A DNA stretch of 64,000 bases from Limnanthes douglasii subsp. nivea (GCA_036936605.1 JAUPFV010000004.1:181616807-181680806), one strand, 5' to 3'; shown: positions 1 through 11,536, counted from the stretch's first letter. The notes: generated by a model not told the origin, from the sequence alone. Numbers and translations are program-made.

Positions 1-484
1 ACCACATATAGCCATGTGTATTGTTAACACATCCTCATAGGCATACTGATCCCTTAGAGGTTGTCGTCATTAAAAGTGAGATCGTCAGCTGGGTCCCTGT
101 AACTTTGGTAAGAGTTAACGTCAATTTCATATACATCAAAGTCTGAGCTTTATCGTTTGCCATGATTAGCCCATTGGGCTGTGACAGGGATCCCCCGAGA
201 AATGGTGAATAGAGACGAGGCAATGTTGGCTGCATAGAAAGCGTTGCTTGCTACCTCCGACCCTCACCCGCGATGGAAATAGGGCCCGTCGCGTCTATGG
301 TGCCGGTAAGCGTAAAATGTCCCTCGACAACTGTCAAAAGCCAACGCTGCTTGTTTTTGTCAGTCTCCCTTTTATATTTAGGTTTGTCCTCGATCGTCAG
401 TTACACATTCTCAGGCCTGTCAAGGTACGAACGTTGCTCTTGCTACTTGACAAATTGGATGAGCTCACCATTGTTGATGAATCT
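1..484 (-). mobile_element. Family-B Ty3/gypsy fragment (gag 3' end to protease)
   Basis: This stretch aligns nearly base for base with 27424-27908 of element B, where it spans the end of gag and the start of the protease on the minus strand. Shared blocks include gtgtattgttaaca and gactctcacccgcgatgg-like text in the same order. No open frame survives throughout. Homology stops at about 478-485, inside gag upstream of the zinc knuckle, where the sequence switches to the aORF of element A. The rest of this copy lies left of the window; its gag start and 5' LTR are gone. Confidence 0.75.
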
Positions 485-566
485 AAAGGGATCGATGAAT
501 CTCTTGGAAAAGTGATCTATCGCGGCGCACACTGCTTGGGGAGGCGAGACGACACAGGTCTTCTCT

Positions 567-2226
567 ATGGTGAACTATCTTAAAGCTAGTCTGTGGCGTA
601 TCCATGAATTGGTGGTGGCAGAAGACGACAGAGTTTTAATAGCCGGTAGCAAAGAAGAGGCTCCGTTAGAGAGGCTCCGAGCATTATTGGAGCAGAGGTG
701 TGAGGAAGGTGATTTTTCTAGGCTGGGTCTAACAGTGCCGACAGGTCGAAGGAGAAGAGAGGCGAGCGACTCATCACTTACGCTCGAAGGGGTGCAGAAA
801 AGGGAAGAGGTGGAGATGCCGAGCAAGTAGGGGCAGTTGGCCATTGTTGCTGAAGAGGTGGAAGGCAGTAATAAGACGAGGTCTCGGGAAAAAGACTCGG
901 AGGATGCGGTCAATCCTCTAAAAAAGAAGAAAAATGGGGTCATTAAGTCTCTCCCCTTTTCACAAAGGAAGCGGGCGCTGGTGGATGATGACGAGGTGGA
1001 TGGAACCGTTGGAGGCCAGGTGAAGGATGCTAGCGATGCACAAGTAGAGAAGAAGGAAAACTCCTCCGGAAAGATGCCAGAGGTAGTAGTGATTGATGAT
1101 AAGGCCCCAAAAGCAGATGGTTGGGTCAACGAAAAGAAGGTACCCCCTCATGTGGCACAAAGAATGAATAATTTTGTGCATGGCCTTGGGTCAGAGGCGT
1201 CGTTGGTAAATGGCCAGAGGCCTTGCAGTTGGAGAGGTCAGGAGAAGATAAGGATGGGGTTCATCAACTCCCTCAGCATACTGAAGCGTTGCCAGAGCCG
1301 TCAGTGAAGCTGATGATGCCTGCGGCTTCCCAGACGATCATTGATCAGGTCTGCCATGGTTCGGACTTGTCGTTCTACGATACGCTGCCAAGGAGTGAGA
1401 TTTTACAGCGCCAGTTGGAGTTGGCTTTGGAGGTAAGTCTTGTGGTGTTCAAACTTTGATTTATTCAATTGACTGTAATATGTATGTATTTGGAAATGGA
1501 GTGCTTTAATGATGTGTTGCACAGATGCAATATAACTCGCATGCTCTGGCGTATCAGCGCATGTCCTCAGTGGACGTTCGGGCGATAAAGAGGTGGAAAC
1601 CAGAGCCCATGTTTTTTGGCTCTGTGCGAGGGCTTACTACTGAACTGGCCCGATTCAAAAACGCGTATGGACTGTCTAAGCAGCGGGTAGAGAACGCATA
1701 GAAAGAGAACGATGAGCTATTGCGTCAACTGGGGAAGGCATGTGCAGAGCGATACGCAGAGAGTAAGCAGTGCCTAGAGACACTGATGAGAACGAAATTT
1801 TTGACGGCGCAGAATAACGAACTGCTGAAGAAGAACAAAGCCCTCGTCGCGCAGAACTCACAGCTGATGGAGCAAAGCATGTGCCAAGCGACCAAGGTGG
1901 AAGAACAAGACTCCAAGGTGGCTGACCTCTCGGTGGAGCTGGCTAACGTGAAAATTCATATGGACGAACTGCGGAGGGAACAAGAAGAGAATCGCGGCGA
2001 GGTGGCTGGTTTGAAGAAAAAAGTTGCTGCCGACTTAGAGGTCAGAGAGCGTCAGGTTATGCAAGTGTCGTTGGGAAAAGTGCAGAAAAATAAGGTGAAG
2101 TTGGTGACGGAGCTGAAGGCCCTTAATCCAGACATGGATTTTGGTCTTTATAAAAAATTTCTCCAATTGGTGGAGATAGGAAAGGGGGGCTTCGCTGATG
2201 TGGTGGCGAATCGTACTGATACATAG
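567..2226 (+). pseudogene. Element A antisense ORF (aORF), C-terminal half
   Basis: Plus-strand ORF opposite to gag-pol. Exon one reads from VNYLKASLWRI through a charged linker, with a TAG at about 828 and frame changes near 1220-1300, to LELALE at 1432. There it meets a good donor (ggtaagt), and an acceptor (ttgcacag) ends at 1525. Exon two (1526-2226) starts MQYNSHALAYQRMSS and is a long coiled coil rich in Lys, Glu and Gln, ending after a NPDMDFGLYKKF motif. The same order is seen in B (18786-20705). The N-terminal WGL-FPL domain was lost with the left-end deletion. Function of aORF products is unknown. The element relationship is secure; the exon structure is inferred. Confidence 0.75.
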
Positions 2227-2364
2227 TGTAGGAGAAAAGTTGTAAAGAAATTATTTTTTGGAGTGACAAAGACTTAACTTGCTTGTGTAATTTAACTTGT
2301 GTATTTTGCTGGATGATTTATACAAATTGCATGGCGCGTGTTTATACTTTTAAGTTGTTCGAAT
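2227..2364. other. AT-rich 3' flank of the aORF in element A
   Basis: Short AT-rich stretch after the aORF stop. It holds no gene and probably contains the aORF 3' UTR. I see no convincing single poly(A) signal. Confidence 0.35.
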
Positions 2365-2690
2365 AATGAACTTTTTCTGTAAGATCAAGCACAGTAAGGC
2401 TCATTGCGTAACTTATGGTTAACAAAGTGGCCATAGTTGAGTTCGCGGAACGACCAGTTCGACCAATTGTGTAACGCAGTAGGCTTGGAGTAGTTCGCGT
2501 TTAATAATACCTCAGTGCGGTATTAAGCACAGTATAGCCCGTTAACATAGCCCAACGGGTGTGACCAATTAGCCCGTTTGTCATATCTATTAGAACTTAT
2601 CTAAGTGTGGCAGAGTATGGCCCATATTTCCTAGCCTTTTAGGCGTGGTCCATGACCCTGTGGCGGAGTTACAGAAAATAATTATAAACA
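2365..2690. repeat. GCGTAGCC-type repeat spacer of element A
   Basis: Imperfect internal repeats built on gcgtaac/tagcc...aggcgtgg...ccatt words. The block is closely matched, in order and with few indels, at 34722-35050 in element E, and more distantly at 20968-21610 in B. It lies between the 3' ends of the aORF and pol. No ORF covers it. Confidence 0.7.
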
Positions 2691-2737
2691 CAAAGTTGGC
2701 AAAAACTATAAATGTATTGTTAAATAGGTAAGTAGAT

Positions 2738-2784
2738 GCCTCATTAAAAAACCCTTCCGCGCCATCAGAAAGGAAAAAGAGCGC
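2738..2784 (-). promoter_or_regulatory. Conserved pol 3' block (CTCATTAAAA...AGAGCGC), element A
   Basis: Reads gcctcattaaaaaaccc, then ttccgcgccatcagaaagg, then aaaaagagcgc. Versions of the same block occur just past the pol stop in B (twice), C and D. Its conservation among otherwise diverged elements suggests a cis function, possibly 3'-end formation. That function is inference. Confidence 0.55.
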
Positions 2785-2814
2785 ATCGAGAATTTTACAT
2801 CGCGATGTGGTATA

Positions 2815-3590
2815 ACTTAAGATGGCTTACGTTCCATGGGTGTTTTAGGGCTTTTCCCCAGGCATCGATGAGGCGGAATGCTCCATGATGGCCTTTGGCA
2901 ATTATGATGTAGGGCCCGTCCCAATTAGGACCAAGCTTTCCAAGTTTCTGGTCGTCCGCTCCCTGGAAAATCTTTTTTCATAACGAGATCACCGACGTGG
3001 AAAGTCCACGGTCGAACTCGGGAATTAAAACGGCTAACTATCAGGCACCTAGCTGTTACATACCTCCTAGGATCGGGTGGGCGCCGGTGCTTTGGCCTCT
3101 ACCCATTTGGTAAAGTAGTCGACTACGACGATTAGAAATTGTCGTTTGCCTGTAGCCATCGGTAAATGTACAACGAGATCGATGCCCCATTTGTCGAAAG
3201 GGCAAGGAATAGAGCTAGATGTCATTGGTTTGCCCGACTTATGAGCAGATTTAACATATTGCTGACAAACATGACATTGTTGAACTAAGTGTTCGGCGTG
3301 AGCGCCGAGTTCGGGCCAATAAAATCTTGTAAGGAGGAAACGAAAAATGGTGCTTCGGTGTCCGCAGTGCGCCCCAGAGTCGCCTGCATGTAAATCATAA
3401 AGGACTGATGAAGTTTCCTCTTTGTTTAAGCAACGGAGGAGTGGTATTGTGTCGTGGGTGAGGTACTCGATGAAAGGGCTGCGCCAATCATGGGTATCGC
3501 TGACCGAAAATACCTGAGATTCCTCGCTAAAATGGGTTGTGCTTAGAACCTTCGTGGGTAATAAGGAGAGGGTAGTACGCGGCCGCGGCC
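2815..3590 (-). pseudogene. Integrase of element A (core largely deleted)
   Basis: On the minus strand the zinc-binding HHCC region is readable (GAHCGHRSTI ... CHVCQQYVK). It is followed by the start of the catalytic core with the first Asp in KWGIDLVVHLP and then YFTKWVEAKAP. Directly after, at about 3070, the frame jumps to the C-terminal region (FHVGDLVMKKDF, then a GP-type tail). The segment with the second Asp (TDNG type) and the Glu is absent. This is an internal deletion of most of the core and the enzyme cannot work. Confidence 0.8.
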
Positions 3591-4090
3591 GCTTTGGCTA
3601 AGTCATCGGCGACAGAGTTGGCGAGGCGGAGTACTTGTTCGTACTGGGCGGAGCAGAACTCTGCTTCGATTTCCTTGAGGATCGTGATGTACGTTTTTGT
3701 GGCTTCCTACTTAGCATCGAAGATACCCTTAGCCTGATTGATAACTAGCTGGGAGTCCGAGCGCACGTGGACGTTGGTCGCATCCGTCCAATAACTGCCT
3801 CATCCTCTGCCTCGTTATTTGTTGCTGGGAAGTTGAATCGAATAGCTTGTTTGATTTTCTCTTCTGCTGGTGTTCGCAAAAGAATGTTGGCTCCACCACC
3901 CGAGGTAGAAGATGCTCCGTCGACTTCTAGGGTCCATGAAATTCCATCTATGGGGGAATCAAGGGTGTCGCCCGGTGGTCGCGGAGTATAGAATTCAGGT
4001 ATGAAGTGGGCTACGGCTTGGCCCTTGATTGCTCGACGTGGTTCGAACCGGATATCATACTTCCTGAGTTCGATAGACCATTTAGTTAGA
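3591..4090 (-). pseudogene. Second (archaeal-type) RNase H of element A
   Basis: The minus strand reads WTLEVDGASSTSGGGANILL, then IRFNFPATNNEAEDEA, and after a frameshift VHVRSDSQLVINQAKG. The first catalytic Asp (VDGASS), the NNEAE Glu and the SDSQL Asp are all present. This second RNase H behind the normal one is typical of the Tat branch of plant Ty3/gypsy elements. It is inactive here only because of the frameshift near 3785. Confidence 0.8.
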
Positions 4091-4640
4091 CACCTCGAAG
4101 TGTTGGAGTTATGCGATATGGTACGCAGCGGGGAGGATGTGCGCACGATGATGTTGTGACTTTGGAAATATGCCGCATCTTGTGCACGGCTACCACCAGA
4201 CCCAAAACGAGTTTTTCTAGATTTCTGTAGCGCGTTTCGGCATCGGCTAATAATTTGCTAGTGTAGTAAATCGGGAGTTGATTCTTGTTGAATTCCTTAA
4301 CCAAAACCGCACTGACGGCGTGGACGGAGACGGCCAGGTATATGTATAGAGGGTCGCCGGGCTCTAGAGCAGTAAGGATTTCGGGAGAGGTGAGATATGC
4401 TTTCAAAACGGTAAAGGCGGCGTCACATTCACTTTTCCAAGAAAATTTCTTCGCGCCTCGTAGTACTCCAAACAACGGGTGGCTTTTGGCTATGGCCTTG
4501 GATATAAACCTGGACAGGGCCGCAAGGCGGCCGGTGAGGCATTGGACTTCCTTGATGCTGGAGGGCGGCACCATTTTCAATAAAGCCTGCAATTGTGCGG
4601 GATCGGCCTCTATGACTTTCTTGCTAATCACATAACCCAA
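4091..4640 (-). pseudogene. RNase H of element A pol
   Basis: Continuous with the RT C-terminus in one frame on the minus strand. It reads from LTGRLAALSRFISKA through CDAAFTVLKAYL and PLYIYLAVSVHAVSAVLV to YYTSKLLADAETRYRNLEK. These are the standard Ty3/gypsy RNase H landmarks. The frame breaks near 4150, before the link to the second RNase H. Confidence 0.85.
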
Positions 4641-5260
4641 AAAGTTTCCCGTGCGGACCGCAAAAGGGAATTTTAGTGGATTCAACTTGAGATTATACTT
4701 ACGCAGGATGGTGAAAACGTCTTGTAGTGCTCTTAAATGTCGGTCGATGTCATTAGTTTTGACTATCATGTCGTCGATGCAGGCTTCTAGGTCATGTCCT
4801 AACTGATTTTTTAAAATTTGGTTGACGAGGCACTGGTAGATGGCCCTCGCGTTTTAAAGTCCAAACAGCATAAAAGTATAGCAATAAAGACCTCGCTCGG
4901 TCTGGAAAGCTGTGTGCTCTTCGTCACGTGGGAGAATCCATATTTGATTGTACCCCGAATATGCATCCATGAATGACATGTAGTCATAACCATATACAGA
5001 ATCGACCAGCTGATCAATACGCGGTAAGGGGTACGCGTCATTGGGGCATGCTTTGTTTAAATCGGTGAAGTCGACGCACATGCGCCAATCGCCACTCTTC
5101 TTTTTTACAAGTACTGGATTTACGATCCACGTAGGTATCGAACTCGGCGAATCTGTCCGAGCCCGATTAGTTTGGCGACCTCCAAGGCGATTGCTGCCTG
5201 CTTGTCACTTGAAAAAGACCGGCGCTTCTATCGCACTGGTTTGGCTTGTTTGTCGATGTT
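4641..5260 (-). pseudogene. Reverse transcriptase of element A
   Basis: Minus-strand reading gives WIVNPVLVKKKSG, WRMCVDFTDLNKACP, LPRIDQLVDS, FMDAYSGYNQI and HTAFQTERGLY. A TAA at about 4856 and a frame change follow, then the catalytic motif as CIDDMIVK, where most relatives have YIDD or YVDD. The Tyr-to-Cys change, the stop and a frameshift at about 5090 show the copy is dead. Confidence 0.85.
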
Positions 5261-5339
5261 TAACTTATGACATATGATAGTTGGTTCAATGACTGTAACG
5301 TCATGCGCAGTCCACGCGAAAACATCTAGATTGTTACAT

Positions 5340-5960
5340 ATTAAAACTACTAATAAATTTTTGAAACCTGTGTCCAAATTTGCACCGAGGCGTAGGACGC
5401 GACCATTTGCAAGTGCTTTGTTGATGATATCTTCAGGCTCAACATCCTGCTCTTCACTATCACGAGGGTCGTCAATGAGGTTGGGCGAGGGGGTGTTGGT
5501 GGTTTGATCGGCACCCCTCGCCTGCTAATTCCTATCTGATGGGTTTCTTGGGATCCATGATCACCGAGTAGCATGTTTGTGCAGCTCGCTGGCTTCCGTG
5601 GATGATCCCTACTGAATTGCCGACCGGGTATTTGACGCATTGGCGAAAAGTGCATGGGATTGCTTCAATTCTGTGTAACCATGGGCGTCCTATGATTGCA
5701 TGGTATGGGCTCGAGTATTCTGAAATGAGGAAAGTGGTGTTGGGCTCCTACTTTGTCGCCCCATAACCTGTCTTTACCAGTAGATCGACTTCCCTTATAC
5801 ATTGAGAGGTTTTGCCATCGTACCCTGTCAAAGTGTGCTGCGTGGGTTTATATGGTGGGCCCCAGCATTTGATTGTAGCTGGCTTTGGAGATGATGTTTG
5901 CCAAACTGCCGCCGTCGACCAATATTTTTGTCACCATCACTCCTCCGATGTCCAGGGTTA
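5340..5960 (-). pseudogene. Aspartic protease region of element A
   Basis: The minus strand has GGVMVTKILVDGGSLANII, matching the Tat-type protease active site. The usual D-T/N-G-S is DGGS here. Downstream frames are broken by stops, with recognisable pieces such as FSPMRQIPGRQFS. A region of low similarity links it to the RT. Confidence 0.6.
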
Positions 5961-6229
5961 TTGTCAGGGCGTCCTCGTAGGGAGGTGGCGACGCCTCTCA
6001 TATCGTCGTCGTTGAAAATTAGATCGACTCTTCTTTCTCAGATGGTCTGCCTCGTCTAAAGAACCACCTCCGACGATGGTGAGCATCCATTGTTGCTTTC
6101 CTGACCCGGCGGGCCGATCTTCTTGGCGGCCAAGCAGCTCGTTGTGGCGGGGCTCTTCTTGTTTAGTGTGAGTGTTCTCTGTGTTGCCGCTCTGAAATCC
6201 CGAGGTCTGCTGTCGCACGAATTAGATTA

Positions 6230-7732
6230 ATAGGCCGTTGTCGACCAATCGCTGGATTTCTTCCTGCAATTGCGAGCAATCGTTGGTGGCGTGACCGTGA
6301 TCATTATGGCATGCGTAGAAATGTCGTGTTGAACGCTTGTATCCTAGGGCGGACATGGATCGAGGAGCTTGATATCGAATCCTATCTGTGGTGAGGTCCT
6401 AAATGGTTGAGATGGACTCTGTGAGTTGAGTGAATTGTCGCACCGGGTTTTCGTAAGCGGCCGGGCGTGGAGTGGTCGTGAGTCTTGTAGATTCACGTCT
6501 GGGTCAGTCGCTCCCCCTTGATGATGTTCCCTTGTAACTGTCGGCTCGTCTTAGTGATTCCTTACAACGCTCATCATGGATTCTGCCACTGCTATCTTTG
6601 GCGTTTGTGATGGTTGGAGTGGCCTCGTCCGAGGGTGGGGGGAGTTTGTTGACGTCATCTACCTTAATGAACTGGTCCGCCCAGGCCAAGAGGTCACCTA
6701 TTTAATCACAGGGGAAGCGAATTAAATCAGCATAAAGCTTACCTTGCCTGTCCAATCCCCGCTTAAGGGAAGCCACCGCCATATTTCGGCTAGGTCGAGG
6801 AGTTTGTTCATGGCGTGGACGAATCATCGGATGTAGCCCTTAAGGGATTCCCCCCGCCTTTGGTAGAGGTCCATAATGGAATAAGGATCTTGGCATTATT
6901 CCTCGTTACCCACAAATTGGTTCCTGAATGCACTCCAGAGTCCTGCGGAATCGCTTATAGAACTTTTGAGGAGGCTGCTAAACCAGTCCATCGCATTGCC
7001 CTTAAGGGTCATGAAAAGAGCCCTACACAACATAGCATCATCTGGATTAAAGACGAGTATCATATTTCTGAACTGCTCCAAATGTCTTTCCGGGTCCCCT
7101 GATCCATCATAAGCCTCTAATCGAAAAGGGTCGAACTTCCGTAGGAGCTGGGCGGCAAGGATTTTTTCGGTAAAAGGCGATTCTTTGAGGACATAGGTGG
7201 CCATAGTCGGGCGTACATGGTCATACTGCTCGCTCGCTCCTTCTTTGTCATCCTTGGGTGCGGGCTGCTTGTGGCGCTTTTGTCCACCGTTGTCTCCCGT
7301 TCCTTCACCAAGCTGGCCCCTTTTGGAAGAGCCTTCCCGTACCGCTGCTCGACTTACCTCAACTTCCTGTAGCTCTGTCATAGTTATCTTGTTTGCTAGG
7401 TCCCTGGCTTTTTGGTCGCGATCTGCCTTGCCCTGGGCCGCTTGCATTGTCAAAATTTGTTGCTCCAGTCACTGAACTTCAATTCGTGTCCTCGGGAAGG
7501 CTAGGTGGTAGGAGGCGATCGACCAGGTTAGCAACCAGTGTTGCGATGGCTGATGCCACTAGTGGGTCGACCGGGGTCGGAGCGTTTCTGTGTAGAGCTT
7601 CTTCTAGGTGTCCTGGTTAGGTGGAGACGGTAGTGTTGGCCCTGCAGCAGGATCAGTTACTTGGTCGGGGTTGGTCATGGCGATACGTCTCTCGTTTGGT
7701 TCAATATCAATCCCGGGTCGCGCTACTACCAT
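6230..7732 (-). pseudogene. gag of element A
   Basis: A plausible start is the ATG at 7732 (MVVARPGIDIEP), about 30 bases past the primer-binding site. After stops near 7610-7460, a long frame (7453-6896) reads MQAAQGKADRDQKAR, ILAAQLLRKFDPFRLEAYDG, GDPERHLEQFRNM and LKGNAMDWFSSL, the capsid-like retrotransposon gag core. A zinc-knuckle-like motif (CHNDHGHATNDC) and EEIQRLVDNG occur near 6240-6330. Several stops lie between. Confidence 0.8.
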
Positions 7733-7760
7733 TGGAAATAAAAATTGCTTTTGATCGTTC

Positions 7761-7775
7761 CCACAGACGGCGCCA
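7761..7775 (-). other. Primer-binding site of element A
   Basis: The minus strand reads TGGCGCCGTCTGTGG, four bases inside the 5' LTR edge. Its first nine bases fit the 3' end of plant tRNA-Asp as used by many Ty3/gypsy elements; the remainder fits less well. Element B has the near-identical TGGCACCGTCTGTGGGA at the same spacing. Confidence 0.75.
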
Positions 7776-7779
7776 AAAG

Positions 7780-8466
7780 TGTTATGGGAAAAACCTAAAA
7801 CAATGAACTGCCAAAGTAGTAATTTTATTGATTCGAAAAGACAGTTTAGTCCCCCTTTACAAAATCCTTAGTCCTATATTTATACTATTCTTAGCCGTAA
7901 CTCCCCTATTAATTACAAACATTTAAAGGGTTATGACCATCATTAAACTAATTACCACAAATTGTTTTTAATCGTGGTCCTTGGATGTTTGACTGTTGAC
8001 TATTTTTTCTTGATTAACGACCTTTAATATAGTCTATAATACTAACTTTATTAGCATTTGTCGAAATAACGGTTAATTTCACTTGTCGTGCTGAGCATTC
8101 TTGGAAGTTCTGTCCGGTGGGTGCTAAGGCTGCCCTGTCCCTCATGCATGGTCCGATGCCAATTTACTTTTAGCTGAGCGATGTCATAGACTATGATCCT
8201 CGAGCATGCTTGCCTTTGATCGCGCTCTGATTAACTATAGCTGAGTGCGGACTAGCCCTTCTGTATTTGATTTGGCCGAGCGTGCATACTTCTAATCGGG
8301 CTCTGCTCGACGTAAGTTTGAGTGCGCTCGGCCTCGTATCTCTCCTGCTCGGATTGAGCGCTTCGTCTGCTTCTCCAGTATTTCTTTTCATCCCACTCTA
8401 TATGGTCCTGCTCGGCTTCGCTCTGCTCTGCTCTGCTTTCCTTGGTTCTACTTTGTCTAGTTCTGC
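7780..8466 (-). repeat. 5' LTR of element A
   Basis: Begins on the plus strand with tgttatgggaaaaacc beside the primer-binding site. The first 480 bases or so match the LTR of A' (50585-50593 plus 60746-61235). The far end is uncertain because no full second copy is present; I place it near the ctgca at 8466, after a gctcgg-rich stretch. Antisense ORFs through it are chance frames. Confidence 0.7.
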
Positions 8467-8646
8467 AAAACAATACGCAAATATAACCGTTTCATATTAT
8501 AGTTCGAATCCATCATGACTATATATCTTCTAGACCCATAGCTAGATGTATACTCTGACAAATGTCGAGCTCCTAATTTTCTCATTGCTTTTTATTCTGC
8601 CTTATCACCATTAGAATCCCTTCCACTTCACACGTCTTCTATTCTT

Positions 8647-8654
8647 TATATAAA
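8647..8654 (+). promoter_or_regulatory. TATA box candidate for the element D aORF
   Basis: tatataaa, 166 bases upstream of the first in-frame ATG (8820) and followed by an AC-rich leader (attctcacaacac). Spacing and context fit a plant TATA promoter driving the aORF. Not tested. Confidence 0.4.
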
Positions 8655-8819
8655 TTCAACAATAGCCTCAATTTTCATTCTCACAACACAAATCATTTGA
8701 GAGAGAATTCAAACGTTTGGCTACCTTCATTGCGTTCTTCCTTTTTCCAGTATCTTCATCAGAAAAAGCCAAACTTTCTGATCAAAACTCATCTTCTCCG
8801 ATCAATCTTCATCCAGTTT

Positions 8820-11064
8820 ATGAGAAAAAACCCAAAAACCAGAAGATCCAAGGCTAACATACCCAAAATACCAAAAGCTCCAGAACCTGATAACAACTTA
8901 GTCTTCCGATCGTACGACTACTTTTACATTACTCAAAGAGCGAAGGAATATAGAGCTGCAAGATTAATCAATAGCACTCTTGTTGGAACAACCACTAAAA
9001 CAATTTACTATGGTAATTTTGATCCAACCAAACTCCTATTTTCTCTCTTTCTCCGATAATCGAAGAGTGTTCCTCTTCCAAAGTTCTAGCTTCTAAAACA
9101 CCTCGAGTCTCTTCTTCTCAAATTAAAGTTTATCCTTTGATTAGTGAAGAATCTTCTCTAAGGCAAATATCAAATACTCCTTCTTCGATTTTTTTATAGC
9201 AATGTGAGATGATTCATAAATCATTTCAAATCCTCCCCCTTGGAACCCAAATACCAAAGCTCCTCCTCAGAAAGAAATAAATGAGGAAGTTCTTCGAACA
9301 AATAATCCTTCACAAGAAACTGTGAATCCATTACCTCAACAAAACACTTCCCAATCTGGAGAATAAACATCAAGAGCCAATGAAGCTGATTCTGAGGCTA
9401 CCAAAAGTGATCATGAAGCTGAATCCGATGATGGGAACTCAGAAAATACCCATAAGCCTCGGAAAGAGAAATAAATTTTCTTTGTTTCCGAAGAAGAAAA
9501 AGCTACAATTGGCAGAAAATTAAGGGATCTCGAGGCTAAATACATTATTGCTCTGAAAAAGGTTCGATAAATATATTATAAAGATTGCCAAGCTTTGGAT
9601 TTAAAAATGCAATAAGGAATGGGAGATAACATAACCGTTTGACTGCCTAAATAAGGAGAAACTCCCTTAGACTGAAGAGATGACGAGTTAATAGTCTACC
9701 CCGAAATCATCAATTGGGGTCTTCGGTTTCCACTGGATCCTATGATCGTGGAATACTTCGAACTTATCAACTTATGCCCTACTCAAGTGACACCAAATCA
9801 ATGGTTCACTCTTAGTACGCCGACCAACTGCTAAGGATATTTCTCAGAAACTTGCCGTTTGGGCTGAGAAAGAGTGGAATAATGCTTTCTATACCGCCTT
9901 CCAACCAATCAACTTTCTTAATAGCCACATGTTTCCAATCTCAGAAGGAGCCTTACTGCCTCGAAATTTTATGTCAGAGCCCAATCCGAAGATAGCCTGC
10001 AAAAGGTTAGTTCATTCCGACTTCAAAGTATTCCTCCCCATTCGTAACATGTCAGAAAGTCATCTGCCAAAAAAAAAGGCTAACAAGGAAAAGAAAAATA
10101 AAACGACAACTAGCCCATCTGGTGCTAGCCCTTCAACTTCATCAAAACAAAAGCCTCGAAAAAGAAAAGCGGGAGAGTAGACTCTTTCACCCATCGAAGA
10201 AGGAAAAGATCAAGAACCGTCTGCGAAGAAAAAGAAAGCTTTTTCCAGTTCCCATGGAAAGAAAAAGAAACAAAACAATTACTTCGTATACATTGGTTGA
10301 GGAAGAAGAAACCACTAATGCTGAAAATCAACAAAACCTTCGGTCAAAGAGCCGACAGCCAATGACAACACCTTGATCATCATCGAAGACAATGCTATTG
10401 ACGAAAATTAAAATGCTAAAAACTTCGATCCTGACAGTTTCATTAATTTTGACAACACCCTAGTACTTACTGGAGAAGACGATCCCATTCTTCAAGACAT
10501 TCAAAATCATATGTTTAATTTTGGGAAACCAACACTTGTCGAAGCGTCTCCGAAAATTATCTGTCCCACTGCTCCAACCACAACTTTGGATATGATTCTT
10601 TATCCTAGCTCAAATTTGATCATACTAATGAACTGGCTGCTGAAATATCAAAATCCAAAGGTCTTCAAAACTCTCTTACCCTTTGTGAGGTAAAAAATAA
10701 AGAGTTGATCGATGAGATAGCTAAATTGAAGAAAGATTTTAAGGAGTAAAAAGTTGTTGCTGTTGCTGCTGCCGAAGTCGAACTTTTAAAAGACATGTTG
10801 GCTGCTATTAACAATGGAAAAGAAGAAACAACCATCACCCTTCTTCGAGAACTTCATGCTACTTATCCGAAAATTAACCTCACAAGTTTTTGGAACGACA
10901 TTCCCATTAAAAAGCGTCCAACTGAAGCTTTTGATCCTATCCCCAACTCATCATCTTCAGAAGAAGAATCATCCGACGAGGATGAGTCGTCTGAACAACT
11001 TTATCATTTTTTTATATTTTTCAGATTAGGAATTTTATTTTTGTACTTCAAAGAATTAATCTAA
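8820..11064 (+). pseudogene. aORF of element D
   Basis: From the ATG at 8820 the frame reads MRKNPKTRRSKANIPK, then AKEYRAARLINSTLVG, to a stop at 9059. Further pieces follow in shifted frames. At about 9690-9830 there is the diagnostic domain: YPEIINWGLRFPLDP, MIVEYFELINLCPTQVTPNQ, then WFTLS. This resembles the Pfam family described as putative gypsy-type transposon (Transposase_28). A Lys-rich low-complexity linker (10060-10300) and an acidic C-terminus (PNSSSSEEESSDEDESS) follow. Multiple stops mark it as decayed. Confidence 0.7.
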
Positions 11065-11458
11065 TCGACAAATGGTTTCCTTATTTTGTTATTTTTATTC
11101 TCTTCACATATTATCCGATACTAAATTTTAAAACAAATATGACTTAAATAATTTAAACTTTTAACATATAATTGTAAACTTACCACTTCAAATACCTTAA
11201 TGATATTGGTGAACATGGTTGCACTTCGAAAAACTATTAGTGCGTTATTAAGCGTTGCACTTCGAAAAAACTGTAATGTGTTTATTAAACATGGTTGTTT
11301 CTTCGAAAAGTGTTATAAACACTTCGGAACATTCTATCTTAACCAAACTCAAAGATGATCAGTCTTTGATAAGTTGCTAAGATAGTTTTATTCAAGTATG
11401 TGTAAACAACCATTAGCCAAAAACGAATTGTATTGTTAATATTGAATATGTACACAAC
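11065..11458. other. Spacer between aORF and pol of element D
   Basis: AT-rich. It contains three imperfect copies of a word like gttgcacttcgaaaaact between 11217 and 11330, spaced about 45-50 bases. There is no gene. The position corresponds to the GCGTAGCC spacer of A and B, but I see no direct sequence match. Confidence 0.4.
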
Positions 11459-11503
11459 GCCTTGTTAAAACCTTCCTGGGCCAACAAGATAGGAAAGAGT
11501 GCG
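11459..11503 (-). promoter_or_regulatory. Conserved pol 3' block, element D
   Basis: Reads gccttgttaaaaccttcctg, then ggccaacaagataggaaag, then agtgcgcc. It aligns with the blocks in A, B and C and lies about 30 bases past the pol stop. Confidence 0.5.
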
Positions 11504-11536
11504 CCATTCGAAAGTGAAAATTCCAAATACCAATAT

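Larger units (their letters stand above)
485..8466 (-). mobile_element. Element A: Tat-like Ty3/gypsy retrotransposon, 3' end truncated
   Basis: Read on the minus strand the order is 5' LTR (7780-8466), primer-binding site, gag, protease, reverse transcriptase, RNase H, second RNase H, integrase, conserved block and repeat spacer. An opposite-strand ORF follows at the 3' end. The 3' LTR, polypurine tract and first aORF exon are missing: the left end at about 485 is joined directly to a family-B fragment. A' at 61812-63095 supplies the missing aORF start. Every coding domain has stops or frameshifts, so the copy is dead. Confidence 0.85.

Noticed and set aside
248..583. 111-residue plus-strand ORF
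   Set aside because: It runs across the junction of a B-family gag fragment (coding on minus) and the A aORF; the joined frame is accidental.
7761..7775. tRNA-like sequence
   Set aside because: Only the primer-binding complement of a tRNA 3' end is present; there is no cloverleaf.
8191..8520. Overlapping ORFs on both strands of the element A LTR
   Set aside because: They lie in gctcgg-rich LTR sequence; no family motif; not shared with A' as open frames.
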